A stretch of DNA of 64,000 nt. Origin: GCA-2697345 sp002697345 (GTDB lineage: Bacteria > Pseudomonadota > Alphaproteobacteria > Rhodobacterales > Rhodobacteraceae). Of this stretch, positions 8,351 through 16,384 are shown piece by piece; the stretch's first letter is position 1, and the number at the start of each line of letters is the position of its first letter. The notes below the pieces were generated by a model that saw only the letters and a list, made by a program, of their open reading frames with translations, searched no databases and was not told where the DNA came from. The stretch covers positions 558,001 through 622,000 of the forward strand of contig CALSNB010000001.1 of NCBI GenBank assembly GCA_943787605.1, given 5' to 3'. The position numbers and the translations under genes were made by a program.

Positions 8351-8385
8351 TAGTATATTTATACTAGGGTATACAAAATACCATC
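8351..8385. promoter_or_regulatory. Two adjacent palindromes in the divergent promoter region
   Basis: TAGTATA-TT-TATACTA (8351-8366) is followed after two bases by GGTAT-ACAAA-ATACC (8369-8383). They lie between the divergent dehydratase (start 8250) and nitroreductase (start 8428) genes, as operator sites for a dimeric regulator would. The first shares its TAGTAT...ATACTA arms with the palindrome at 3163-3179. The binding protein is unknown; no regulator gene is adjacent. Confidence 0.4.
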
Positions 8386-8427
8386 TTTTTAATAACATTT
8401 AAAATCAACTATTTTAGGTTATAAAAT

Positions 8428-9120
8428 ATGAATAATTTCAATGCCGATAACGAACTAAATAATTTAAACAATTTACTAGATCAAAGGTACTCCTGCAGAG
8501 CATTCCTGAACAAAGCAGTTTCCAAAAGTACTATTCTGAAAATATTAAGTTGTGCACAAAAGGTTCCATCATGGTGTAATGCTCAGCCTTGGGAAGTAAG
8601 TATAGTCACTGAGGCTAAACTAGTGTCACTAAAGAAATTAACAATTAAAGCTGGACTGGATCGCTTGCACAAACCAGATATAAAATTTCCTTTAGCTTAC
8701 GAGGGTGTTTACAAACAAAGACGCCGAGAGTGTGCTGAACAATTATATGGCTCCATAGGAATAAACATTAGTGATAGAGATGCATCTTTCAAACAAACGT
8801 TAAAAAATTATGAATTTTTTGACGCCCCCTGTGTTGTAATAATTACATCTCCAAAAAATCTTGGGTCATATGGATTACTTGACTGCGGAGCATTTATAAC
8901 AGCACTCACTCTTGCAGCTACAGCAATTGGAATAGCCTCAATACCTCAAGCAGCAATAGCAGGGGTAGCTCCTGTAGTTCGTGAGTTTTTGGGGTTATCT
9001 TCGACACGTGATATTGTTTGCGCCGTATCTTTAGGCTACCCTGATGTAAATAATCCTGTTAACAAATTTCGAACAACTCGAGCTAATGAGCAGTACCTAA
9101 TAAAAGAAAATATCACTTAA
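8428..9120 (+). CDS. Nitroreductase-family FMN oxidoreductase
   Basis: 230 residues. The N-terminal FMN-contact motif QRYSCRAFLNKAV, then SWCNAQPWEV and the late glycine-rich GLLDCGAFITALTLAATAIGIASIPQ segment, mark the NfnB-like nitroreductase superfamily (NAD(P)H-dependent reduction of nitro groups, quinones or enamides). It is first in a likely four-gene operon (nitroreductase, formamidase, unknown protein, M20 deacylase) with 12-45 base spacers. Together these suggest processing of an amide- or N-containing small molecule; the substrate is unknown. Confidence 0.85.
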   Translation: MNNFNADNELNNLNNLLDQRYSCRAFLNKAVSKSTILKILSCAQKVPSWCNAQPWEVSIVTEAKLVSLKKLTIKAGLDRLHKPDIKFPLAYEGVYKQRRRECAEQLYGSIGINISDRDASFKQTLKNYEFFDAPCVVIITSPKNLGSYGLLDCGAFITALTLAATAIGIASIPQAAIAGVAPVVREFLGLSSTRDIVCAVSLGYPDVNNPVNKFRTTRANEQYLIKENIT

Positions 9121-9132
9121 AAGGAGAATAAG

Positions 9133-10065
9133 TTGGACCATTATCTTAAAGCATCAACTCAAACTTGCATTTGGGGTTATTTTGACGCGCTTTGCGAACC
9201 TGTTCTTACTATTAATAGTGGTGACATCGTAACAATTGATAGCGTTAGTGGTGGTCCGAACGTTATACCTCCTAAGGAATTTTATACCCCACCTGAGCTA
9301 AAAGAAATACATGCATTAGGGGTTCCTCAAGTTCCTGGACACATATTAACCGGTCCAGTTGCGGTAAAAGGTGCGAAAAGGGGTCAGGTATTGGAAGTAA
9401 ACATTTTAGAGGTGAATTTACGTCAAGATTGGGGTTACAATTTCATTCGACCTTTGTCAGGTGCGCTGCCATATGATTTTAATGAAGAAATTCATATGAA
9501 TATACCGCTCGATAAACAAAATATGGTAGCTAATCTTCCTTGGGGATTAAAACTACCTCTGTCGCCTTTCTTTGGTGTTATGGGCGTTTCGCCACCTAAA
9601 GGTTGGGGACGAATTTCCTCAATAATGCCAAGAGCTCACGGAGGGAATATAGATAACAAAGAGTTAGTTCCAGGGACGACACTATATTTACCAATATTTA
9701 ACGATGGAGCTCATTTTTCCGTAGGAGATGGGCACGGTTCTCAGGGAGACGGGGAAGTTTGCGTGACTGCAATTGAAACGGCTTTGCAGGGGAAATTCCA
9801 GCTGACGGTTAGAGATGATTTAGATTATATATATCCTCAAGCCGAGACACCAACTCATTTTATAACGATGGGTATGGATCCTGACTTGGATGTTTGTTCT
9901 GAGATGGCTCTTAGAAATATGATTGATCTTATTAAATTAAAAACAAATATCACTACCGCTGAGGCCTATACCCTATGTAGCCTTGCTGCTGATTTAAGAG
10001 TAACCCAAGTAGTAAATGGGTGCAAAGGTGTACACATGATGATTAAAAAAGATTATACTCAATAA
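9133..10065 (+). CDS. Acetamidase/formamidase family amidohydrolase
   Basis: 310 residues matching the FmdA_AmdA family: early VTIDSVSGGP, then HILTGPVAVKGAKRGQVLEV, the central FNDGAHFSVGDGHGSQGDGEVCVTAIE, and a C-terminal SLAADLRVTQVVNG. Members hydrolyse formamide or acetamide to ammonia and the acid. The TTG start at 9133 is supported by AAGGAG six bases upstream; no ATG is as well placed. It belongs to the same operon as the preceding nitroreductase. Confidence 0.88.
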   Translation: MDHYLKASTQTCIWGYFDALCEPVLTINSGDIVTIDSVSGGPNVIPPKEFYTPPELKEIHALGVPQVPGHILTGPVAVKGAKRGQVLEVNILEVNLRQDWGYNFIRPLSGALPYDFNEEIHMNIPLDKQNMVANLPWGLKLPLSPFFGVMGVSPPKGWGRISSIMPRAHGGNIDNKELVPGTTLYLPIFNDGAHFSVGDGHGSQGDGEVCVTAIETALQGKFQLTVRDDLDYIYPQAETPTHFITMGMDPDLDVCSEMALRNMIDLIKLKTNITTAEAYTLCSLAADLRVTQVVNGCKGVHMMIKKDYTQ

Positions 10066-10100
10066 GGGCAGATTTTTAATTCTTAAAAAAAGGAAAAGAA

Positions 10101-11084
10101 ATGGGATTATTTGGTTTAGAGGCATTTTCACTATCATTTTTACCTTCTTTAATAAGCAGTATTTGGATACTAATATTTGGTGCATTCGATATACCTGCAG
10201 AGAATAAATCCCGTGCCGTGGAAAGTCTAATCCAAGGCACTTTATCGGCTATCAGAGCTACAAATTCTAAAGTAACTTTTGACCCTATCCGAAGAGATGT
10301 TACTAACGATAAGGTTGTTTTTCCAAACATAGAGATTATTATCCCTGGCAATAAGAACGTTTATAATTACAATCAAAATTGCATTGGTAATTATTCTGAA
10401 AACTTTAAAGATAAGTGTTCAACTAAGGTCTCAATTGAGTCTCTTTCTGTAAACAACATAGGCCTAAAAGAGAACAGAAAGCAGAATGTAGAGCTGGAGA
10501 TAAGTGGTTTCAGCGTAGATCTAAAACATCTTCTGTCCAACGACGATTATATTTCCGCTCAGATGTTAGATCCTATTAATGAGCTACTTGAAAATGGAGT
10601 TTTAGCGGGGTCTGTAAAAGTTGGAGTTGGCTACAACCTTGGACTAGACCAGTTTAGTCTAGAATTAAGTATAGCTTTAAATAAACTTGCGTCCTTTTCA
10701 ATCAAAACCAAGCTGTCAAATGTTAAATATCATAATAATACTTATTCATTTGACTTAGATGAACTTGAGGTGGCCGTTTCTGAAGATGGCTTAAGGCCAT
10801 TTTTAGATTATCAATTACAAAATACAATTGGTTTAGAGCTAAATTCTGGTATGTTACTAATGTTAACAGCTGGGATAGATGAAGAAAAAAAAGGATCCTT
10901 AAAAGATTTAAAAAATATTAGATCAATAGCCAGTTTTATTGATGGGAAAAGTAAAAAGTTATTCTGTAAGCGTGGTGAATCTATCCATTTAGACTTCTCT
11001 AACCTTGACGCTACCGGATATTTAGAAAGCCCATTTTCAATAGTTGGGGTTTTATGTCAGGAATTCACTAATAGTGCATACTGA
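10101..11084 (+). CDS. Unknown exported or membrane-anchored protein
   Basis: 327 residues of no family I recognise. Residues about 1-31 are hydrophobic (FSLSFLPSLISSIWILIFGAFDIPA) and could be a signal peptide or anchor. The rest is soluble, rich in beta-prone alternating segments (VELEISGFSVDLK, GSVKVGVGYNLGL, LELSIALNKLASFSIKTKL), with a Cys pair (QNC, DKC) and a late FCKRG/VLCQEF pair. It resembles periplasmic beta-rich proteins in layout only. An AAAGGA site precedes the ATG. It sits between the formamidase and M20 deacylase on the same strand, so a role with that pathway is inferred. Confidence 0.6.
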   Translation: MGLFGLEAFSLSFLPSLISSIWILIFGAFDIPAENKSRAVESLIQGTLSAIRATNSKVTFDPIRRDVTNDKVVFPNIEIIIPGNKNVYNYNQNCIGNYSENFKDKCSTKVSIESLSVNNIGLKENRKQNVELEISGFSVDLKHLLSNDDYISAQMLDPINELLENGVLAGSVKVGVGYNLGLDQFSLELSIALNKLASFSIKTKLSNVKYHNNTYSFDLDELEVAVSEDGLRPFLDYQLQNTIGLELNSGMLLMLTAGIDEEKKGSLKDLKNIRSIASFIDGKSKKLFCKRGESIHLDFSNLDATGYLESPFSIVGVLCQEFTNSAY

Positions 11085-11129
11085 CAAATAGTAAAAAATT
11101 ACAACCTTTTATTATTTTAGGAATTAAAA

Positions 11130-12410
11130 TTGACTGAATTAAAATTAACAGAAGAAATACTTGCGGCTGTTAGCTCTGGTTTTGAACAACAGTTAAATTT
11201 TACTAAAGAATTAGTAAGGTTTCCTTCACTCAGAGGACTTGAAAGCGAAGCACAAAATTTTATTTACCAAGCCTTAAGTGATCGCGGTTACAAAATGGAC
11301 CGTTGGACTATTGATATCAAAGACATAGAGAGCCATCCAGGCTTCTCACCAGTGAATGTGGATTACTCTAACGCTATTAATGTTGTAGGTACGCATACTC
11401 CAAATATTGAAAGTGGGAAGTCTTTAATATTAAATGCCCACATAGATGTAGTTCCAGAAGGTCCTCTGAATATGTGGAAAGGCAACCCATATAACCCTAC
11501 TATTGAGGGCGACTGGATGTACGGCCGAGGGGCTGCTGACATGAAGGCTGGACTTGCTGCAAATATCTTTGCTTTGGATGCATTGCGTTCGATCGGTTAT
11601 CAACCTGCAGGAAAAGTTTTTTTACAGTCTGTTGTCGAAGAAGAGTGTACGGGAAATGGGGCTCTTTCATGCTTGGTAAGAGGCTACCGTGCTGATGCCG
11701 CTATAATACCTGAACCAGAAGACGATAAACTCATACGGGCAAATACTGGTGTTTTATGGTTTAAGGTTAAAGTTCAGGGAGTTCCAGTTCATGTTAGAGA
11801 AGCCGCTTCGGGTCAAAATGCTATTGAGGCGTGTTTTCCTATCATTAGTGCTTTGCGTGAGTTGGAAGAAAAATGGAATTTAGAAAAAAAGCAGCATAGA
11901 TATTTTGAAGACTTAGATCACCCTATTAACTTTAATGTGGGTAAAATAGAGGGAGGCGATTGGGCATCTTCTGTTCCAGCAAGCTGTACGTTTGATTGCA
12001 GAATGGCAATATATCCTGGTTGGAACCCGAAAGAGAAAGCTTTAGAGATTGAAGAGTGTATACGTGGCGCGTCTAGTAGATCTGTATTTTTAACTAATAA
12101 TCCACCTGAAGTTGAGTGGAACGGCTTTTTTGCGGAAGGTTATGTCTTAGAGGAAGGTTCAGAGGCTGAAATGGTACTGGGTAGAGCTCACATGAATGCA
12201 TATAATAAACCTCTCGAAACTATGGTCACCCCAGGTTACTTAGATGCCAGAGTTTTTGTGCTCTACGATGATTGTCCTTGCTTAGTTTATGGGCCTTATT
12301 CAGAAAACATTCATGGTTTTGATGAGCGTGTTAGTTTAAGTTCTATAAAGAAAATAACTAGTTCAATAGCTCTTTTTATTGCTGACTGGTGTGGGTTAGA
12401 AAAAATTTAA
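11130..12410 (+). CDS. M20 family deacylase (ArgE/DapE type)
   Basis: 426 residues with the M20 di-zinc peptidase signature: LNAHIDVVPEG (H104, D106), GRGAADMKAG (D137), VVEEECTGNG (E170-172), and the C-terminal GYLDAR. These enzymes remove acyl groups from amino acids or cleave amide bonds (acetylornithine deacetylase, succinyl-DAP desuccinylase, acylases). The start is TTG 11130 with AGGA seven bases upstream. Last gene of the nitroreductase-formamidase cluster. It is not near arg or dap genes, so catabolic N-acyl substrates are more likely than biosynthesis. Confidence 0.88.
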   Translation: MTELKLTEEILAAVSSGFEQQLNFTKELVRFPSLRGLESEAQNFIYQALSDRGYKMDRWTIDIKDIESHPGFSPVNVDYSNAINVVGTHTPNIESGKSLILNAHIDVVPEGPLNMWKGNPYNPTIEGDWMYGRGAADMKAGLAANIFALDALRSIGYQPAGKVFLQSVVEEECTGNGALSCLVRGYRADAAIIPEPEDDKLIRANTGVLWFKVKVQGVPVHVREAASGQNAIEACFPIISALRELEEKWNLEKKQHRYFEDLDHPINFNVGKIEGGDWASSVPASCTFDCRMAIYPGWNPKEKALEIEECIRGASSRSVFLTNNPPEVEWNGFFAEGYVLEEGSEAEMVLGRAHMNAYNKPLETMVTPGYLDARVFVLYDDCPCLVYGPYSENIHGFDERVSLSSIKKITSSIALFIADWCGLEKI

Positions 12411-12441
12411 ACCGTTCTTAACAGAATCTTAAGTATGCATT

Positions 12442-13179
12442 TTAACGTAAAAGAAAACCTCTTTTATTAAGAAATTCTTTCATGTGAGCCCTGGATTCTT
12501 TTGAAAGTTTATCAGACATTTGTTCACTCCATACAGATACTTTGTTATTAATTGATCTACTCTCGTAATACCTATTAAGCTCATTATCATATTTCTTTAT
12601 CAACTCGGCCTCAGACATCTCATCATAAAAGTTTTCTTTTACTAAAACCTCTAAAGGAAGCCTAGGCTTTATTTCAGGGTCTTGAGCTGGGAAACCTATA
12701 CACAACCCAAATACAGGATATACATTCTCCGGTAATCTTAAGATTTCACAAACCTTCGCCGGATTATTTCGAAGAGCTCCAATATAGCATATTCCTAACC
12801 CCGAGGATTCCGAGGCTATAACAATATTTTGAGCGACTAACGCCACATCGACTGTAGCAATAATGAAGTGTTCTGTGAGTCCCCTTATTGGAGTTTCATT
12901 ATACATTTCACAACATCTAGAAGCTCTGTTTAAATCCGCACAAAATACTAAAAATTCAGGAGCATCTTTGATATATGCTTGCCTACCACCCACTTCACAT
13001 AATTCCTCTCGTAATTTTGGATGGGTAACTCTAATTATTGATGACGCTTGAATCAAACTGGAAGTAGCTGCCGCTTGCCCAGCGGATAGAATATCAATCA
13101 ATAATTCTTCAGGTATTTTTTTATCCTTAAATGACCTAATTGATCTATGCGAACGAAGTAATTCAATAACATTAGCCAT
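12442..13179 (-). CDS. NfsA-type nitroreductase
   Basis: 245 residues. It has N-terminal LLRSHRSIRSFKDKKI and AAATSSLIQASSIIRV, mid-protein ASESSGLGICYIGALRNNP, GLCIGFP, and the extended C-terminal NELNRYYESR..WSEQMSDKL region with a basic end. This is the layout of NfsA/FRP flavin reductases, which use NADPH and FMN to reduce nitroaromatics, quinones or chromate. It is a different subfamily from the nitroreductase at 8428. It is convergent with the M20 gene and not evidently in an operon. Confidence 0.85.
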   Translation of the reverse strand: MANVIELLRSHRSIRSFKDKKIPEELLIDILSAGQAAATSSLIQASSIIRVTHPKLREELCEVGGRQAYIKDAPEFLVFCADLNRASRCCEMYNETPIRGLTEHFIIATVDVALVAQNIVIASESSGLGICYIGALRNNPAKVCEILRLPENVYPVFGLCIGFPAQDPEIKPRLPLEVLVKENFYDEMSEAELIKKYDNELNRYYESRSINNKVSVWSEQMSDKLSKESRAHMKEFLNKRGFLLR

Positions 13180-13364
13180 CAGTATTTTACCTTTCAGAGT
13201 ATATTTTTTAAAAACTTTACTTTAAATGTTCTTAACCATTATTCAGTTAAAAAACCGTATTTATTAACCCACTCTCTTTATAGCTTAATGTATTCATTTA
13301 AAAGAACACTTGTAAAAATTCTTAATTATTGTCAGAAACTTTAGTATATTTTTGAGATCAGGTC

Positions 13365-13898
13365 ATGTCAGATAGTAAACAACGTCAAATTATAACTTCA
13401 TGGGAAGAAAACCTTTTCACTGCCTTAAAACAGGCTGGGGTAAAACAACTACCTTATGTTCCTGATGCAGGGCACTCAAAAGTTATTAATATGGCCCATC
13501 AAGATCTTGATATCAGACCTGTGGTACTAACTACTGAGGAAGAAGGTGTTGCACTATGTTGCGGCGCTTGGCTTGGTGGAGAGAAGTCTGTGTTATTAAT
13601 GCAAAGTAGTGGCGTTGGTAATTGTATTAATATGCTCTCCCTAATTAGCAACTGTAATTTTCCATTTGTTACAATAATTACTATGCGAGGAGAGTTTGGT
13701 GAATTTAACTCTTGGCAAGTTCCAATGAGCTCGGCGACTCAGGGAAGTCTTGAGTTAATGGGGTTAAACGTACAAAGAGTAGACGAAGGAGATGATGTTG
13801 GGCCAACCGTAGCCGCTGCCTTATATTCTGCATACTCAAGTGATCAAAAAATAGCGATACTATTATCTCAAAAATTAATTGGTAGTAAAAAGTGGTAA
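13365..13898 (+). CDS. TPP-dependent 2-oxoacid decarboxylase, alpha (PYR) subunit
   Basis: 177 residues comprising only the pyrimidine-binding half of a TPP enzyme. The catalytic Glu is in TTEEEGVAL (58-60), followed by LMQSSGVGNCINML. The next gene supplies the PP half. Split enzymes of this size include sulfopyruvate decarboxylase (ComDE) and phosphonopyruvate-decarboxylase-like proteins; ComDE makes sulfoacetaldehyde during marine organosulfonate breakdown. Which 2-oxoacid is used cannot be read here, and no xsc or phosphonate gene lies in the window. The stop is three bases before the beta-subunit ATG. Confidence 0.8.
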   Translation: MSDSKQRQIITSWEENLFTALKQAGVKQLPYVPDAGHSKVINMAHQDLDIRPVVLTTEEEGVALCCGAWLGGEKSVLLMQSSGVGNCINMLSLISNCNFPFVTIITMRGEFGEFNSWQVPMSSATQGSLELMGLNVQRVDEGDDVGPTVAAALYSAYSSDQKIAILLSQKLIGSKKW

Positions 13899-13901
13899 TT
13901 G

Positions 13902-14474
13902 ATGACAGTTGAAAAACTAAATCGCAGAGAAGTTGTAAAAAAACTAGTCTCTAATAGGACTAATTTACTTATTATATCTGGTCTAGGCTCGCCAACGTAT
14001 GATCTGCATGATGCTGGTGACAATAATCAGAACTTTTATCTATGGGGCGCTATGGGAGGCGCTGCCATGATGGGCTTAGGGCTTGCGCTTTCTCAACCAA
14101 TGAAATCAGTGCTTGTCGTTACCGGAGACGGAGAACAACTAATGGGGATTGGAGCGCTCGCTACAATTTCCGTTCAAATGCCAAAAAACCTCACTATAGC
14201 TGTATTAGATAATGAGCACTTTGGAGAGACTGGAATGCAGAAAAGTCATACGGGTTATGGTGTTGATTTAGTTGGTATTGCACACTCTTCAGGCTTTCCT
14301 ATTTCAAGAGAATTAACAAACATGTCCGAAATTGAAGTAGCTAGAGATGAAATACTTCAGAATAATGGTCCAATGTTTTTAAATATAAAAATTAATAGTC
14401 AATCACCGGATAGAAGTCTTCCAACGTTAGATGGAGTGGAACTAAAAAATCGGTTTCGTACTTCATTAAAATAA
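13902..14474 (+). CDS. TPP-dependent 2-oxoacid decarboxylase, beta (PP) subunit
   Basis: 190 residues with the TPP diphosphate motif GDGEQLMG at 75-82 and N104 completing the GDG-X26-30-N signature, then EHFGETGMQ as in sulfopyruvate/phosphonopyruvate decarboxylase small subunits. It forms one enzyme with the preceding alpha subunit. ATG 13902 is preferred to the TTG three bases earlier. The following EamA gene is 25 bases downstream, so the transporter may carry the substrate or product. Confidence 0.8.
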   Translation: MTVEKLNRREVVKKLVSNRTNLLIISGLGSPTYDLHDAGDNNQNFYLWGAMGGAAMMGLGLALSQPMKSVLVVTGDGEQLMGIGALATISVQMPKNLTIAVLDNEHFGETGMQKSHTGYGVDLVGIAHSSGFPISRELTNMSEIEVARDEILQNNGPMFLNIKINSQSPDRSLPTLDGVELKNRFRTSLK

Positions 14475-14499
14475 TTCTAAAAAATTAGAAAGAGTTTTT

Positions 14500-15378
14500 T
14501 TGTCAAGAAAATCTGCTGTTTTTTGTATTACAATGGGCGCGTTTTTAATTAGCCTTGTCGGAGTAATTATGCGTATTTTAGAAACTCAAGATGTCTTACT
14601 AATTTTATTTTATCGTTCGATTGGCTTAAGTGCGATGGTTGCTCTTTTTACCTGTTTAAGAAGACGTCAGTCCCTTCCAAACTTTATTAAAGAATTAGAC
14701 TCTAAAGACCTTACTGTTGGGATTTTTCTATCCATAGCCTTTTCAGGATATGTATTTTCAATGATATACACGTCTGTAGCATCGACATTATTTATCCTAT
14801 CATCTGGACCTTTTTTTACGGCTATCATTTCACTTGCTTGGATCAAAGAGAAACCAACGCCTATAACCTGGTTCGCTATGGTCTTCGCCGTCACAGGAAT
14901 GCTAATAATGCTTAAAAATGGATTAGAAGCGGGGAATATAATAGGTAACTTAGGTGCACTGGCAACGACTATAAGTTTCTCAATTATGCTTGTTTATATT
15001 AGGAAAAGTGAAAAAGATGATGTTCTTGGTGGAACTTTCTTAGGATCACTTTTGTGTTGCGTTTTTGCATTACTCATTGCCGTTTCATTAAACAAGAATA
15101 TAGTAATTTCATTTAGAGATACCTGGATTATTTTGGGTATGGGAGCCTTTACAATTGGTCTTGGAATGTCACTGATAACTTGGAGTGCTTCTCACTTGCC
15201 AGCTCCAGAGGTTAGTTTGTTCATGCTAACTGAGAGCATTCTTGGCCCAATCTGGCCATGGTTATTTTTAGGAGAAATGGTTACTTTTATGGAGCTTATG
15301 GGCGGTTTATTAATTCTCTTATCACTATTGATACTATTTTTGTTTGGTGGAAGAACAAGAATTTTACTCAAAGAGTAG
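14500..15378 (+). CDS. EamA/DMT-family transporter
   Basis: 292 residues with ten hydrophobic segments in two EamA halves (first half with ILFYRSIGLSAM, second with PAPEVSLFMLTESILGPIW). DMT proteins are mostly exporters of amino acids or other metabolites. The TTG start at 14500 follows AGAAAGAG. It is probably co-transcribed with the two-subunit TPP decarboxylase. Its 3' end overlaps the convergent EamA gene by 11 bases. Confidence 0.85.
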   Translation: MSRKSAVFCITMGAFLISLVGVIMRILETQDVLLILFYRSIGLSAMVALFTCLRRRQSLPNFIKELDSKDLTVGIFLSIAFSGYVFSMIYTSVASTLFILSSGPFFTAIISLAWIKEKPTPITWFAMVFAVTGMLIMLKNGLEAGNIIGNLGALATTISFSIMLVYIRKSEKDDVLGGTFLGSLLCCVFALLIAVSLNKNIVISFRDTWIILGMGAFTIGLGMSLITWSASHLPAPEVSLFMLTESILGPIWPWLFLGEMVTFMELMGGLLILLSLLILFLFGGRTRILLKE

Positions 15379-16279
15379 AAATTTTCTTTTTTGGAAGAGT
15401 TGTTACTATTATTCCAATCGTAAGGGTTAATAAAGCCAACCAACCAAATACTTCTAGGGTTTCTCCTAAGAAAATTACTCCCAAGATCGCACCTACTCCG
15501 GGTACGCCTGCCATCATTGTTGAGGCCGTATTTGAACCTAGTGTTCTAGCTGCGTACCCAATAAGAACCAAGCCAAATAAAGTAGGAACAAGGCCTTGAT
15601 ATAATGATTGAAATATTATTTCCTCAGTAGTGGTTATTTCTAGGCCACTCGGTAAAAAAAAGAACCATATTGGTATATAATATAGCCCGTTAATAACTGA
15701 GCCACAAAATAATATATGACTAGTAGTAAGTTTCCAAACTGGGTTACAAATAACATATGCAGTAAAAAACATTCCACCCAAAATAAATAACAAGTCACCC
15801 CTCCAACTACTTGAAAAGCTAAACTCATTTGATGAAAATGATAAAACACCAGCAGACAACAGTATCAGCAGCGCACTATATTTTTGAATAGGCTTTATTT
15901 TTGTTTTAAACACAAAAAAACTAAAAGTTAGTGACATAATTGGTAAAAACCCATTCATGAAAGCTCCTGCATGAGCTACTGGCGCATAAGTAAAGCCACC
16001 AAAGACGACAAACATGTAAGCTGGCCCTAGGAAAAAACTCAACCAAATTGCTCTCCAAAAGCTTATAGTCCTCCAAGGCTTATAATAAGCAACAATAGGC
16101 AGTGCTACGAGCCCAGAAAGTCCATAACGCATTGCACCTAAATCGAAGATAGTAAGAGTTGATGTAGCCCCTGCTCTACTCGCAACTAACCAACTTGACC
16201 AAACAAAAATTACGATTATCGCGGCAAGGTAACCTGAAAGGTTTGAACCCTTTAGATGAAAAGTTTTTTCAACGGCCAT
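15368..16279 (-). CDS. EamA/DMT-family transporter
   Basis: 303 residues, ten predicted membrane segments, two EamA repeats (IVIFVWSSWLVASR...FDLGAMRYGLSGL; NTASTMMAGVPGVGAILGVIFLGE). It is divergent in sequence from the convergent transporter at 14500, so it is not a recent duplicate. The substrate is unknown. It overlaps its neighbour's 3' end by 11 bases tail to tail, leaving no room for separate terminators. Confidence 0.85.
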   Translation of the reverse strand: MAVEKTFHLKGSNLSGYLAAIIVIFVWSSWLVASRAGATSTLTIFDLGAMRYGLSGLVALPIVAYYKPWRTISFWRAIWLSFFLGPAYMFVVFGGFTYAPVAHAGAFMNGFLPIMSLTFSFFVFKTKIKPIQKYSALLILLSAGVLSFSSNEFSFSSSWRGDLLFILGGMFFTAYVICNPVWKLTTSHILFCGSVINGLYYIPIWFFFLPSGLEITTTEEIIFQSLYQGLVPTLFGLVLIGYAARTLGSNTASTMMAGVPGVGAILGVIFLGETLEVFGWLALLTLTIGIIVTTLPKKKISTL

Positions 16280-16384
16280 TTAAGTTTATTTTCCAATTTC
16301 AACGTAGAGATAATAACCAATCCACGTTGATAACTATAATTGCCTGAAGTCAATCTACTAATTACCTGTTTAATTTTTTAAAAA

